Shown here piece after piece: positions 36,251-49,453 of a DNA stretch of 64,000 nucleotides. Under the pieces are notes generated by a model. It did no database searches. It was given only the letters and a program-made list of their open reading frames with translations, and was not told the DNA's origin. The first letter of the stretch is position 1. Every line of letters starts with the position of its first letter. The stretch spans positions 62,001 through 126,000 of the forward strand of contig NZ_FOVJ01000004.1 of NCBI RefSeq assembly GCF_900115125.1, read 5' to 3'. Position numbers and translations under genes: made by a program. This stretch comes from Nitrosospira briensis (GTDB taxonomy: Bacteria > Pseudomonadota > Gammaproteobacteria > Burkholderiales > Nitrosomonadaceae).

Positions 36251-36273
36251 GCGAAGCCCAGGAAGGGCTCCGC
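36251..36273 (-). terminator. Hairpin after thiC
   Basis: On the minus strand a 9-bp stem (GCGGAGCCC/GGGCTTCGC, one G-T pair) with a 5-nt loop lies 20 bp past the thiC stop. There is no T-run, so it may stop transcription only partly or protect the mRNA end. Confidence 0.4.
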
Positions 36274-36293
36274 ATGTCGAGGCTGTTGTCCGG

Positions 36294-38237
<1,944 letters not shown>

Positions 38238-38240
38238 CTA

Positions 38241-38331
38241 GTTCCCAGCTTCCCTACGGCGGCATTATCCGTGTCAGGTATTAAGGGACTATCTCACCGG
38301 TTGCCGGACGATTCCGGAACGGACCCCTAGC
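38241..38331 (-). promoter_or_regulatory. TPP riboswitch (THI element) upstream of thiC
   Basis: On the minus strand the sequence has the conserved parts of the TPP aptamer in order: a TAGGGG helix start, the GTGAGA core variant of CTGAGA (38283-38298 region), ACCTGA, and 'GGATAATGCCGCCGTAGGGA'. It ends 40 bp before the thiC start, so it probably controls translation by covering the AAGGAG site, or transcription, when TPP binds. The core is directly visible; the mode of control is inferred. Confidence 0.9.
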
Positions 38332-38408
38332 TGCTGCTGTGAAGCTAACGGAAATGTGGAATAATTGCAAGTTTGTTATGACATCTCATATAGGGTATAG
38401 GGCAGGAC

Positions 38409-39074
38409 ATGGATCTTGAACAAAGCCGATTTAACATGGTAGAGCAGCAGATTCGGACATGGGAAGTGCTGGATCAGGAAGTCCTCGAATTATTGTTCGA
38501 GGTGCGGCGCGAGGAATTTGTCCCTGCCGCTTACCGTTCACTTGCGTTTGTAGATATGGAAATCCCGTTGGGATATGGCGAAGTGATGCTTGCTCCCAAG
38601 CTGGAAGCACGCATTCTCCAGGAAGTGCAGGTAAAAAGTACCGACAGGATTCTGGAAGTGGGCAGCGGCAGCGGTTATTTGACGGCGCTGCTTTCCAGGC
38701 AAGGCGAACATGTATACAGCGTGGAAATCGTGCCGGAACTGAAAGCCATGGCGGAAAAAAATCTCAAGGCTCATGGTATCGCCAATGTAACGCTGGAAAC
38801 GGGAGATGCGGCGCGGGGGTGGGCCCGGCACGGACCCTACGACGTAATCGTGCTGACGGGATCCACCCCGGTTTTACCGTCGGCGTTTCAAAGGAGCCTC
38901 AAAACCGGTGGACGCATGTTTGCTGTGGTGGGCGATGCGCCAGTCATGCAGGCGGTACTCCTGACTTGTGTGGCGCAGGAAGAAAAAGGGAGTGAATACA
39001 ATACAGCGGGGCTATTTGAAACCTGCATTACCCCTTTGAAAAACGCCGAGCGGCCGGTGCGATTCACATTTTAA
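38409..39074 (+). CDS. pcm: Protein-L-isoaspartate O-methyltransferase family protein
   Basis: The 221-residue product carries the PIMT motif I 'RILEVGSGSGYLTALL' and 'YDVIVLTGSTPVLPSAFQ'. It would methylate isoaspartate in aged proteins using SAM. The segment 'TGSTPVLPSAF' differs from the usual 'TAA(A)..P..L' of canonical Pcm, so substrate specificity may differ. The tolC-like gene follows after about 110 bp on the same strand, an arrangement common in betaproteobacteria. Confidence 0.83.
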   Translation: MDLEQSRFNMVEQQIRTWEVLDQEVLELLFEVRREEFVPAAYRSLAFVDMEIPLGYGEVMLAPKLEARILQEVQVKSTDRILEVGSGSGYLTALLSRQGEHVYSVEIVPELKAMAEKNLKAHGIANVTLETGDAARGWARHGPYDVIVLTGSTPVLPSAFQRSLKTGGRMFAVVGDAPVMQAVLLTCVAQEEKGSEYNTAGLFETCITPLKNAERPVRFTF

Positions 39075-39183
39075 TCTCCCATGCCAATCCTCCGATTGCA
39101 AGCTCGTCAGGCACCTATTGCTTGAGCTGTTTTCGATTGGCGGACGTTTTTTTTCGTCCAGGGATCAGAAATCTGGGATCAAA

Positions 39184-40536
39184 GTGAAAATTCCGCCATA
39201 TATCCATGCGCTATTGGTTGCCGGTGCGATTTTGCATACCCCGCTTCATGCCGCCGACCTGATGGAAATCTATCGTGAGGCACTGGAACAGGACGCCCAG
39301 TACAGCGCGGCGCGCGCCGCGCACGAGGCGGCCCAGGAAAGACTCCCGCAGGGTCGAGCCGGGCTTCTTCCAACCGTCACGCTCGGGTTCGTTCGTCGCA
39401 GGCAATTTATCGATATCGAGAGTGTGGGGGGACTTCCGATAGGTGGCGTAGTCCGACCCTCGGAGGTGGTTATCGACAACCAGAGCTTGACTATCACAGG
39501 AACTCAACCCATTTATCGCAAGGAAAATTTTGCGATTTACGAACAGTCCAAGCTTGAGGTCGCGCAGGCGGACTCGCAGTTCATTATTGCGGCCCAGGAT
39601 TTGATTTTGCGCGCGGCACAGGCGTATTTTGACATTCTTGCTGCTGAAGTGAATGTGGAGGTGGCAGAAGCTCAGAAAAAAGCAATCAGTCAGCAATTGG
39701 AACAGGCCAAGCGCAATTTTCAGGTGGGCACAGCGACTATTGTCGATACTTATGAGGCTCAGGCCCGCTTCGATTTGACCACTTCCCAGGAAATCGCCGC
39801 CAGAAACGATCTTGAAATAAGAAGACGCACGTTGCAGCAGATAATCGGGCGTGTACCCGATAATCTGGTTCGTCCAGACGAGCTGGCATCGGATCTGCTC
39901 CCTTTGAAGTATGCAAACATGCAGGACTGGATCAACGTGGCCGAGCAGAATAATCTCGCTCTTAAAGTCCAGCAGGCATTGTATGAAATTGCAAAACAGG
40001 ACGTGGAACGAGCCAAGGCGGGACATTACCCGACGGTGGATCTGGTTGCGATTTATAGTGATCAGAAAGGCGTCGGGGGAACAATCACCGGCCGGCCAAT
40101 TGATCTGACCTCAAAAGAAATAGGTGTTCAGGTCAGTTTTCCGCTGTTCCAGGGGTTTGCAGTACAATCACGCGTACGCGAAGCGTTGGCGACGCAGGAA
40201 AGGGTGTTTCAGGACATGAGCAATACGCGGCGCAACAGCGTGCTCCAGGTAAGCCAGCAGTATCTTAATGTTACGAACGGCATCGCTCAGGTGAAGGCGT
40301 TGAAGCAGGCGCTCGCGTCGAGCCAAAGCCAGGTGGATTCCACCAAGCTCGGACAGGAAGTGGGCGTCAGAACCGAAGTGGATGTATTGAATGCGCAGCA
40401 ACTGTATTCTTCAGCGAGGCGGGACCTTGCCCAGGCGCGTTACAACTTTCTCATGTCAAGGTTGAGGTTGGAGGCGGAGGCGGGCGAGCTGGACGAGGAT
40501 GACTTGCGCCAGATAAACGATATATTGATGAGATAG
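39184..40536 (+). CDS. tolC: TolC-family outer-membrane efflux/secretion channel
   Basis: I place the start at the GTG at 39184 because it gives a proper signal peptide (MKIPPYIHALLVAGAILHTP..., cut after HAA). A TTG at 39118 would add 22 unlikely residues. The mature protein of about 425 residues has the two OEP repeats of TolC: 'DLMEIYREALEQDAQYSAAR' opens the first and 'VEQNNLALKVQQALYE'-like helices the second, with 'NRLV'-type turns and a charged C-terminus. TolC trimers span the outer membrane and periplasm for type I secretion and drug efflux. No adaptor or ABC gene is adjacent. Confidence 0.88.
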   Translation: MKIPPYIHALLVAGAILHTPLHAADLMEIYREALEQDAQYSAARAAHEAAQERLPQGRAGLLPTVTLGFVRRRQFIDIESVGGLPIGGVVRPSEVVIDNQSLTITGTQPIYRKENFAIYEQSKLEVAQADSQFIIAAQDLILRAAQAYFDILAAEVNVEVAEAQKKAISQQLEQAKRNFQVGTATIVDTYEAQARFDLTTSQEIAARNDLEIRRRTLQQIIGRVPDNLVRPDELASDLLPLKYANMQDWINVAEQNNLALKVQQALYEIAKQDVERAKAGHYPTVDLVAIYSDQKGVGGTITGRPIDLTSKEIGVQVSFPLFQGFAVQSRVREALATQERVFQDMSNTRRNSVLQVSQQYLNVTNGIAQVKALKQALASSQSQVDSTKLGQEVGVRTEVDVLNAQQLYSSARRDLAQARYNFLMSRLRLEAEAGELDEDDLRQINDILMR

Positions 40537-41056
40537 CCTGCTCTGGTTCGTTCCGTTCGGGTTCGAACGTTGCTCTTGCGAAGGAGCATGTTTTTGATAC
40601 GGCACTTCTCCGGTACTTTTGCGATAAGTGGATTCTGGTGGATCTCGGATGAAGTTTCAAGCATTGGCTTTTTGTGCGCGTTGACGCGCATGCGGTTGAG
40701 TGTTAGATTTTCCAGCAGGGCTTCATGCATGGTTCCGAAGAGGAGTTAGGGCCAGAATTGAAGCGAGCGGCAGCGCCGTGCTTCACAAACCGCCCGGACT
40801 TCACGCGCGGCATTTGCCTGCCGGAGTACTTCGCAGTTTGAGAACATTTGTCTTGCCGAGTCTGCAGGATAAGCTCTAAATAGGAATCGGGATAATTTCC
40901 ACTCGAGGTTATCCGGTAATTAATCCTTAGCTTTGCTCGCACCTGGGCATTACCGTCAAGTCCAGCGGGAGCGAGTTCGGTCTTCGACACTCGTATGTCG
41001 CCATGCCGCTTTACTTCCAATCCAATAGATAGCTCGACAGTCAGAAGGCCAATACC
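40537..41056. other. 520-bp gap between tolC-like and MutS-like genes
   Basis: No supported gene was found. Minus-strand frames here have no ribosome site or recognisable product. A perfect hairpin CGTTCG-GGTT-CGAACG lies at 40554-40569, 18 bp after the tolC-like stop, and may end its transcript, although only a short T/G stretch follows. Confidence 0.5.
40554..40569 (+). terminator. Hairpin after tolC-like gene
   Basis: A perfect 6-bp stem with GGTT loop lies 18 bp past the stop codon, followed by TTGCTCTTGC. It is a weak intrinsic terminator candidate. Confidence 0.35.
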
Positions 41057-42703
41057 ATGAGCGTGTCAGAGGCATCCGATTCATACTGGAGTCAGCCATC
41101 CATCCTTTCAGGCGGCGACCGGCCCGTTCGCGTTCGAGACACCCGTCCGGCGGAAACAGACAAAGGTGTGCTGGACGCCAAGACTTTCGACGCAATCGAA
41201 ACAGAGCAATTATTCAATTCGATCAATCATGCCGTCACTCATGCCGGGCAATGTGTGCTTTACCGCTCGCTGGCGCGGCCAGGGACAGATGCCGCAGTGA
41301 CTCGAGAAAAACAGGATGCCTTGCGGGAGTTGGAATCAAACCCCACTCTTCATGAGGCGCTAAGGAATTTCATCGAAGAAATGGCGCGCGGAGAAAAATC
41401 ACTTTACGAGTTGCTCTATGGTACCTTTACCGGCGGCGTCGCCATAGACAATTCCAGAGCCGGAAAAGGTGAAATGGAGTTCAGCGGTTATGGGTACAAT
41501 CAATTTCTTGACGGTACAGGCTTTGTTATCGATCTGGTAGAGACAGTGGCAACCCTGCCGCAGCCACAAAGCGCTTATTTACGTACCTTGTTCGACGCCA
41601 TTCACGACTTTGGGAACTCACGTACTTATTCACTGATGCGCGGCCCGGTCTATCCGGCGGAAGGAAAATTCAGGACGCGGGAAGAAAAGCCTCGCCTTGC
41701 GTTCCTTACGCGCTTCAGGCCATCGATGTTCAAGCTTTTTCCAATGTTGTTCGTGCTGATAGCGGTAAGCGCTGCCCTTTATTTCTTCCAGGGTGTGCTG
41801 GCCAGTTTTGGAATCGGTTATCTGGGATATGGAATACTCCTGCTGGCGGTACCGGTTCTACCGGTCGTCCTGATTGCCATCGCCGCCTCCGATCGCGATT
41901 CCGTCATCTACCCCCTTCGCAAGCTGTTCAAGCACAGTCCGGACCTGGCGCGCGCATTGGAAACGCTGGGCATGATCGACGAGATATTATCCTTTCATCG
42001 CTACTCGCAAACCTTCGGCGGCAAGATGACGCTGCCTCAGATACTCGAGAGCGACAGGCATTCCCTCAGTGTTACCGAAGCGAGAAATCCTCTGCTTGCC
42101 AGAATAAACCCCGGCTATGTGCCGAACGATATTTCGCTTGATGACGCGGGACGGCTGCTGGTAATTACCGGACCGAATAGCGGAGGCAAGACGGCTTACT
42201 GTAAAACTGTAGTACAGGTTCAGCTACTGGGGCAGATCGGCTGTTACATTCCGGCGGCAGGGGGAAGCCTGGTTCTGGCGGAACATATTTTTTACCAGGT
42301 GCCGGATCCCGGCCACCTGGATGAGGGAATAGGACGATTTGGTCACGAACTGAAACGCACGCGCGAGATTTTCTTCGGTTCCACAGCTCGAAGCCTGGTA
42401 GTACTGGACGAGCTTTCGGAGGGCACCACATTCGAGGAGAAAATGGAACTTTCCGAGTACGTTCTAGCGGGGTTTTACGAGTTGGGCGCAAGCACATTGC
42501 TTGTCACCCATAACCACGAATTATGTGAGCGCTTGCAGGACAAGGGAATCGGCCGCTATCTCCAGGGAGAGTTTCTGCCCGGGGGACCGACTTTTCGCCT
42601 CATCCCCGGCGTATCACGGGTAAGCCATGCCGACCGGGTCGCGGCCGCGCTGGGTTTCAGCAAGGAAGATGTGGAGAAGCATCTGGCCAAACGCCACTTA
42701 TGA
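41057..42703 (+). CDS. MutS-like ATPase with internal membrane segments
   Basis: The 548-residue protein lacks the N-terminal mismatch-recognition domains of MutS. It has a helical core (about 40-200), two closely spaced hydrophobic stretches ('FPMLFVLIAVSAALYFF', 'YGILLLAVPVLPVVLIAIAA', about 228-275) and the MutS ATPase domain: Walker A 'ITGPNSGGKTAY', Walker B 'SLVVLDELSEGTTFEEK' and 'LLVTHNHEL'. It belongs to the MutS-related family of unknown role (MutS-III/V only). The membrane segments suggest work at the membrane rather than in mismatch repair. The ATPase motifs are intact. The next gene is 230 bp away. Confidence 0.8.
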   Translation: MSVSEASDSYWSQPSILSGGDRPVRVRDTRPAETDKGVLDAKTFDAIETEQLFNSINHAVTHAGQCVLYRSLARPGTDAAVTREKQDALRELESNPTLHEALRNFIEEMARGEKSLYELLYGTFTGGVAIDNSRAGKGEMEFSGYGYNQFLDGTGFVIDLVETVATLPQPQSAYLRTLFDAIHDFGNSRTYSLMRGPVYPAEGKFRTREEKPRLAFLTRFRPSMFKLFPMLFVLIAVSAALYFFQGVLASFGIGYLGYGILLLAVPVLPVVLIAIAASDRDSVIYPLRKLFKHSPDLARALETLGMIDEILSFHRYSQTFGGKMTLPQILESDRHSLSVTEARNPLLARINPGYVPNDISLDDAGRLLVITGPNSGGKTAYCKTVVQVQLLGQIGCYIPAAGGSLVLAEHIFYQVPDPGHLDEGIGRFGHELKRTREIFFGSTARSLVVLDELSEGTTFEEKMELSEYVLAGFYELGASTLLVTHNHELCERLQDKGIGRYLQGEFLPGGPTFRLIPGVSRVSHADRVAAALGFSKEDVEKHLAKRHL

Positions 42704-42937
42704 CTCGAGAGGTAAGGAACGTGTTTGTTCCATTGTTCAAACAGTCGGCATAAAGATACGCGAACGTTTCGGATTGCTGCACTTCGCCTTGATCTCCATT
42801 GTTTCCACGGTTTTATCAATCCCCCGATCACGCACTAGTCGAATAAGATGTAAAAGCTATGGAGCACCACAGCAATGCGAATTTCAATCGCGGCTTTTAA
42901 ATTCCACACCGGAGTTTGGGCTGGATAAGGAGGCATG

Positions 42938-43927
42938 ATGAAATCATTGGTTACGGGTGCAAATGGATTTGTCGGGTCGGCGGTCGCGCGCTGCCTGCTT
43001 AACGCAGGCCACGAAGTGCGATGCCTGGTCAGGCCGGGAAGTGACCGGCGAAATCTTGACAAGCTGCCTGTGGAAATCTGCGAGGGCGACTTGCGCTCCG
43101 CCCCATCGTTGAAAAGCGCGATAGCAGGTTGCGATAGCCTGTTTCATGTTGCCGCGGACTATCGCCTTTGGGTACCGAACCCGGAAACGATGTATGACAT
43201 TAATGTAAGGGGAACCCAGGCGCTGATACTCGCTGCAGCCGAGGCTGGAATGAACCGCATGGTATATACAAGCAGCGTGGCAACGCTGGGCACTGGCCAG
43301 GACGGCAATCTTGCCAACGAAGACACACCTTCGAGTCTCTTGTCCATGACCGGGCATTACAAGCGGTCAAAATTCATGGCGGAACAAGTCGTCAAGCAAA
43401 TGACCGATGAGCATAAGCTGCCCCTGGTAATAGTGAACCCTTCTACGCCGATAGGACCACGGGATATCAAACCCACGCCGACGGGGCGTATAGTGGTTGA
43501 CACCTTATGCGGCCGAATGCCGGCCTACGTAAATACCGGATTGAACATTGCGCACGCTGACGACATCGCTTATGGCCACCTTCTGGCTTACACGCATGGG
43601 AAACCAGGAGAACGTTATATCCTTGGCGGAGAAAACCTGACGTTACTGCAAATTTTGCAGACAATCGACGAGATAAGCGGCAAGCGGACAAAACGGCTGA
43701 ATCTGCCGGTCAAGCTGGTATTGCCAGCCGCCTGGCTAATGGAAAAAATGGCGATGGTAACGAACGTTGAACCGCGTGCCACGGTGGATAGCGTATGCAT
43801 GGCGAAAAAGAAGATGTTTTATTCCTGTGACAAGGCGATGCGTGATCTCGGGTATCGATATCGGCCCGCGGCAGAAGCGCTTGAGGACGCGATGAACTGG
43901 TTCCAGGCTAACGGATATTGCGGTTAA
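42938..43927 (+). CDS. hpnA: Hopanoid-associated sugar epimerase HpnA
   Basis: AAGGAGG spaced best for the second of two tandem ATGs (42938) gives 329 residues. It is a short-chain NAD(P)-dependent epimerase/dehydratase: N-terminal 'VTGANGFVGSAVARCLL', Ser in 'VYTSSVATLG' and catalytic Tyr-x3-Lys in 'HYKRSKF'. The stretch 'LFHVAADYRLWVPNPETMYD' is characteristic of HpnA, which is usually found in hopanoid loci. No hopanoid cyclase or other hpn gene is seen nearby, so the name rests on sequence type. The precise substrate is unknown. Confidence 0.85.
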   Translation: MKSLVTGANGFVGSAVARCLLNAGHEVRCLVRPGSDRRNLDKLPVEICEGDLRSAPSLKSAIAGCDSLFHVAADYRLWVPNPETMYDINVRGTQALILAAAEAGMNRMVYTSSVATLGTGQDGNLANEDTPSSLLSMTGHYKRSKFMAEQVVKQMTDEHKLPLVIVNPSTPIGPRDIKPTPTGRIVVDTLCGRMPAYVNTGLNIAHADDIAYGHLLAYTHGKPGERYILGGENLTLLQILQTIDEISGKRTKRLNLPVKLVLPAAWLMEKMAMVTNVEPRATVDSVCMAKKKMFYSCDKAMRDLGYRYRPAAEALEDAMNWFQANGYCG

Positions 43928-43985
43928 ACCCGAGACGGCCGTTCATCTTTTTTTCCTGTCATCCGTCGTAGAGGTATTAGCTGCC

Positions 43986-44201
43986 CTATGCCTGATTCAC
44001 GACTTCAAAACCCGCATCCTCGATGGCCTCCCTGAACTGATCCATCCCCGTCATGCCTCCATCGTACTGAATCGTGACCTGGCCTTGCTCCAGCGAAACC
44101 TCGGAGCTGCTTACGCCCGGTATTCTCTCCAGAACGTTTTTTACGCTGTTGACGCAACCCATGCAGGTCATGCCTTTAACTTTCATGATTTCAGTTTGCA
44201 T
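43986..44201 (-). CDS. copZ: Heavy-metal-associated (HMA) domain copper chaperone
   Basis: This 71-residue protein is one ferredoxin-like HMA domain with the metal site 'KGMTCMGCVNSV' (CxxC). It should carry Cu(I) in the cytoplasm to a P-type ATPase. No copA is in the window. GAGGAG precedes the ATG. Copper handling is prominent in ammonia oxidisers because ammonia monooxygenase is a copper enzyme, though a link here is only inference. The gene is convergent with hpnA, 58 bp away. Confidence 0.88.
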   Translation of the reverse strand: MQTEIMKVKGMTCMGCVNSVKNVLERIPGVSSSEVSLEQGQVTIQYDGGMTGMDQFREAIEDAGFEVVNQA

Positions 44202-44311
44202 TGCTTAGGCTCCTCTGTCATTGACAGTTATCTACAAATCAAACCGGCCTCGCCCGCCGTTCCGTTGCAGGATACAACTCACCAAGCCGAGCAGGTCAGC
44301 CCACACGCTTC

Positions 44312-45841
44312 TCAATCTTCACGGCGCAGTTGCGGAAACAGAATAACGTCACGAATGCTGGGGCTATCGGTAAAAAGCATAACCAGGCGGTCTATGCCGA
44401 TACCTTCGCCAGCGGTGGGAGGCAGGCCATATTCAAGCGCCCGGATGTAATCAGCGTCGTAGTGCATTGCCTCGATGTCGCCGGCTTCCTTGGCATTAGC
44501 CTGTTCCTGGAAACGCGACGCTTGATCTTCAGGGTCGTTCAATTCCGAAAACCCATTGGCGATTTCGCGCCCCGCAATGTAAAGCTCGAACCGGTCGGTG
44601 ATCGCAGGATCGATATCGTTGCGTCTTGCAAGCGGAGAAACTTCGGCTGGGTACGCGACGATAAAAGTGGGTGCAAACAATAAGTGTTCGGTGGTTTCGT
44701 CAAATAACGCGAGCTGTAATCCGCCGATGCCGTCTTCGGGTTTACAGGCAATTCCGAGACCCTGCAGTGTCCGGATCAGGAATGTGCGTTCGCCAAGTTG
44801 CGCACTGGTATATTCCGGATGATATTTCAGGATCGCCTGAACGATGGTGAGCCGTTCGAACGTTTGTGCAAGGTCAATCTCTCGTCCCTGATAGCTTATC
44901 CTGGTTGTGCCTAGAACCTTTGCCGCCAATTCCCGCAGCATTGTTTCGGTGAGGTCCATCAGGTAAGTGTAATCCCGGTAAGCTTCATAAAATTCCAGCA
45001 TGGTGAACTCCGGATTATGCCGGGTGGAGATTCCCTCATTTCTGAAACTTCGATTGATTTCGAACACTCTTTCCATGCCGCCGATCACGAGACGTTTCAA
45101 ATAAAGCTCAGGTGCAATACGAAGATACAAACGGGTATCCAGCGCGTTGTGGTGGGTGATAAAAGGCCGTGCCGCCGCCCCGCCGGGAATTGGATGCATC
45201 ATCGGCGTCTCCACTTCCAGGTAACTGCGCGCGACCAGAAATTCGCGAATCGACTGGATGATCCTGGACCGTGTGATAAATACTCTTCGGCTATTGTCGT
45301 TGGTGATAAGGTCGAGATAGCGCTGGCGGTATTTTTGCTCCTGGTCGGTCAGACCGTGAAATTTTTCCGGCAGAGGCCGTAATGATTTTGTTAGCAAGCG
45401 CAGATTCATGACGCGCACGGACAGCTCCCCTGTCCTGGTTCTGAATAGTGGGCCCCGCGCGCCCAATATATCGCCAAGGTCATAATGCTTGAAGGCATCG
45501 TGAACCTCTACGCCGGCAGTGTCATTGGCGATGTAGAGCTGGATCCTTCCGCTCATGTCCTGGAGGGTGGCAAAGCTTGCTTTGCCCATCACGCGCTTCA
45601 GTACCATGCGGCCCGCCACGCTTACGACACGTGGCTCACCTTCCAGCATTTCATTGGCATGCTCGCCATATTGGCGATGGAGGTCCGATGAAAAATCTTC
45701 GCGGCTGAAGTCGTTGGGAAAGGCATTACCCGTTTTACGCAATACGTCCAGCTTGGCGCGGCGCTCTTCAACAAGCCTGATCTCTGCGTGAACCCCATCA
45801 AGCCTGTCGTCCAGGCTTTTCTCTAAAGCGTTATCCGTCAC
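44312..45841 (-). CDS. lysS: Lysyl-tRNA synthetase, class II
   Basis: The 509-residue product starts at a GTG at 45841 with GGGAGCC upstream. It has an N-terminal OB-fold ('[20 protein letters not shown]') and a class II core: motif 2 around '[20 protein letters not shown]' and motif 3 '[14 protein letters not shown]'. It charges tRNA-Lys. The gene lies 9 bp after prfB, the classic prfB-lysS pair, so the two are cotranscribed. No anomalies were seen. Confidence 0.97.
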   Translation of the reverse strand: MTDNALEKSLDDRLDGVHAEIRLVEERRAKLDVLRKTGNAFPNDFSREDFSSDLHRQYGEHANEMLEGEPRVVSVAGRMVLKRVMGKASFATLQDMSGRIQLYIANDTAGVEVHDAFKHYDLGDILGARGPLFRTRTGELSVRVMNLRLLTKSLRPLPEKFHGLTDQEQKYRQRYLDLITNDNSRRVFITRSRIIQSIREFLVARSYLEVETPMMHPIPGGAAARPFITHHNALDTRLYLRIAPELYLKRLVIGGMERVFEINRSFRNEGISTRHNPEFTMLEFYEAYRDYTYLMDLTETMLRELAAKVLGTTRISYQGREIDLAQTFERLTIVQAILKYHPEYTSAQLGERTFLIRTLQGLGIACKPEDGIGGLQLALFDETTEHLLFAPTFIVAYPAEVSPLARRNDIDPAITDRFELYIAGREIANGFSELNDPEDQASRFQEQANAKEAGDIEAMHYDADYIRALEYGLPPTAGEGIGIDRLVMLFTDSPSIRDVILFPQLRRED

Positions 45842-45850
45842 TATGGCTCC

Positions 45851-46955
45851 CTATATGCCCTGTTTCAAACTGGCCTCGATGAAATCATCCAGCCCGCCGT
45901 CAAGTATGGCCTGCGTATTGCCGCTTTCGAGACCGGTGCGCAAGTCCTTGATCCGTGACTGATCCAGTACATAGGAGCGTATTTGATGTCCCCAGCCGAT
46001 GTCGGTCTTGTTGTCTTCTATCGCCTGCTTCTCGTCATGGCGCTTGCGCAACTCCGCCTCATACAGGCGTGATTTCAGCATGGCCATCGCGTCCGCCCGG
46101 TTACGATGCTGTGAACGCCCGCTCTGGCACTGCACGACAATACCCGTGGGATTATGGGTAATCCGAATCGCCGAGTCGGTTTTGTTGATATGCTGGCCCC
46201 CCGCGCCAGACGCGCGGAATGTATCGACCCGTAAATCAGCGGGATTGATATCGATTTCGATGGTCTCATCCACCTCCGGATAAACAAACACGCTCGCAAA
46301 GGAGGTATGGCGGCGATTACCCGAATCGAAAGGGGATTTACGCACGAGCCGGTGTACCCCGGTTTCAGTGCGGAGGTAACCGTAGGCGTACTCGCCCGAA
46401 ATTTTGAGACTTGCGCTCTTGATGCCCGCAACCTCGCCGGTAGACTCTTCCATAACCTCCACCGTGTAATCGCGCCGCTCGCAATAACGCAGATACATGC
46501 GCTCAAGCATCGCCGCCCAGTCCTGTGCTTCCGTTCCGCCGGACCCGGCCTGGATGTCGATGAAGCAGTTATTCGCATCCATGGGATTGGAAAACATGCG
46601 TCGGAACTCCATGTCCGCCACTGTCTTTTCCAGTTGCGCAATATCGCGGGCGACACTCTGCAGGGTAGCGTCATCGTTCTCTTCGTTTGCCATTTGAAAC
46701 AGGTCCCTGGCATCGTGAAGCTGCCGCCCGACTGTTTCCAGATTAATGACAACGCTTTCCAGCATTTTTTTCTCGCGGCCCAATTCCTGGGCACGCTTGT
46801 TATCATCCCAGATGGCGGGATCTTCCGTCATCCGGTTGAGTTCATTCAGGCGGGTTTGCTTGTTATCGAAGTCAAAGATACCTCCGCAATGATGTCGCCC
46901 GGCTGTCAAGATCTTCAAGCTGATGGACGATGACGTTAAGTTCTTCAGATTCCAT
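45851..46955 (-). CDS. prfB: Peptide chain release factor 2 with programmed +1 frameshift
   Basis: Translation starts at the ATG at 46955 ([16 protein letters not shown]), reads 27 codons and meets an in-frame TGA at 46872-46874. After a +1 shift at CTT-TGA-C it continues from 46873 to 45851, giving about 367 residues, the normal RF2 length. RF2 ends translation at UGA and UAA. The stop-recognition motif SPF ('[11 protein letters not shown]') and the catalytic GGQ ('[14 protein letters not shown]') are present. A straight frame open to 47077 exists but its N-terminal part is not RF2-like. lysS follows. Confidence 0.95.
46871..46886 (-). promoter_or_regulatory. prfB: prfB programmed frameshift site
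   Basis: On the minus strand CGGAGG-TAT-CTT-TGA-C contains the slippery CTT followed by the TGA stop and C, with a Shine-Dalgarno-like GGAGG three bases before CTT. This matches the E. coli autoregulatory site: low RF2 slows termination at UGA and lets the ribosome shift +1. Confidence 0.93.
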
Positions 46956-47155
46956 GGAAACTCTTTCAAAATACAAAAGTGAATTATACAGGAAGCGGGA
47001 CGCGGATTTACCGCACCGCTTGAGAGAAGAGGGAAGCTGCAACGCTCAAAAAACAGAGGAATAAACAATAGTGGCAAGAGGGCAGCCTGCCAAGCTGCTC
47101 GGTGGGGGATAGATCTGGACGAGCGAAATCAAAATTATCGATGGAACCCCTCACT

Positions 47156-48082
47156 TCACTGACTATCAAGGGCTTCAGCGTGAAAGCGCAGATGATTTCC
47201 GATAAAGGTGCTGATAAAAAAATAGCTGTGATCGTAACCTTCGCGCAGATTGACCTGCACAGGATATTTTGCCGCTTCACAGGCGGAAACGAAGCGCTCA
47301 AGTTTCAATTGCTCAGCCAGAAATTCATCCGCGTCGCCCTGGTCGATCAACAGCGGCAAATGCTCCGATGGGCGAGCAGCTTCAACCAATAATGTCGCGT
47401 CATAGCCCCACCAGTTCTTTATGTCGTCGCCCAGGTAATGGCTGAATGCTTTTTTACCCCATGGAGTGGTAATCGGGTTAACGATGGGCGAAAAAGCGGA
47501 TACGGATCGATAACGTGCCGGATTACGCAACGCAATCACCAACGCGCCGTGACCCCCCATCGAATGGCCGCAGATCGCGCGCTTGTCATTAACCGGAAAA
47601 CATTGTTCGACCAGGGCCGGCAGTTCATCAACGATGTAGTCGTACATGCGGTAATGCTGGCTCCAGGGTTCCTGGGTAGCGTTCACGTAAAAACCGGCCC
47701 CCAGCCCGAGGTCATACGCGCCGTCCGATGCTCTGGCCACACCTTCTCCCCTTGGACTGGTGTCAGGCATGACAAGCACAATGCCCAGTTCCGCCGCAAC
47801 TCGCTGCGCGCCCGCCTTGATGGTGAAATTCTCGTCAGTGCAAGTCAGTCCCGATAACCAGTAAATGACGGGTGCCTTTCTGCTATTGCCGGGCCGGGGA
47901 GTCCTGGAGCCCTCAGGTCCCCCAGATCCATGGAAAATTTCGGCCTCTTGTCGCACTCCTGGCGGCAGGAAAATGGAAAAGTTCATCTCACAGTTCAGGG
48001 AGGTGGAACGGTGCCTGTAACGTTTCTGAGACCCATCGAATAATCGATGCGAGGAGAGAAGTTGCAATTCAGGTATATCCAT
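47156..48082 (-). CDS. fghA: S-formylglutathione hydrolase
   Basis: The ATG at 48082 with GAGG just upstream gives 308 residues; a TTG at 48097 is less likely. It is an esterase D-type alpha/beta hydrolase: nucleophile Ser in '[12 protein letters not shown]', Asp in '[10 protein letters not shown]' and His in 'EGYDHSYFF'. It hydrolyses S-formylglutathione to formate and glutathione, the second step of formaldehyde detoxification. It lies 29 bp after the dehydrogenase gene that makes its substrate, so they form an operon. Its N-terminus is longer than usual ('[18 protein letters not shown]' insertion). Confidence 0.92.
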   Translation of the reverse strand: MDIPELQLLSSHRLFDGSQKRYRHRSTSLNCEMNFSIFLPPGVRQEAEIFHGSGGPEGSRTPRPGNSRKAPVIYWLSGLTCTDENFTIKAGAQRVAAELGIVLVMPDTSPRGEGVARASDGAYDLGLGAGFYVNATQEPWSQHYRMYDYIVDELPALVEQCFPVNDKRAICGHSMGGHGALVIALRNPARYRSVSAFSPIVNPITTPWGKKAFSHYLGDDIKNWWGYDATLLVEAARPSEHLPLLIDQGDADEFLAEQLKLERFVSACEAAKYPVQVNLREGYDHSYFFISTFIGNHLRFHAEALDSQ

Positions 48083-48111
48083 GTCCTCAACAGTCAAACT
48101 CGGTCATTCGG

Positions 48112-49404
<1,293 letters not shown>

Positions 49405-49453
49405 TCATCAATGCTCCGAGTGATTTACCAGTCAACATTTTTAGGAGATCATC

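Noticed and set aside
39211-40026. 271-codon minus-strand frame inside the tolC-like gene
   Set aside because: Antisense to the clear TolC-family coding sequence, with no ribosome site.
40554-40569. GGTTCGAA-type sequence as a tRNA T-arm
   Set aside because: It is a perfect palindrome with no acceptor stem, D-arm or anticodon arm around it. No other tRNA-like T-loop was found outside coding regions.
46956-47077. N-terminal extension of prfB in the zero frame
   Set aside because: The sequence is not RF2-like, and the true start with the frameshift site lies at 46955.
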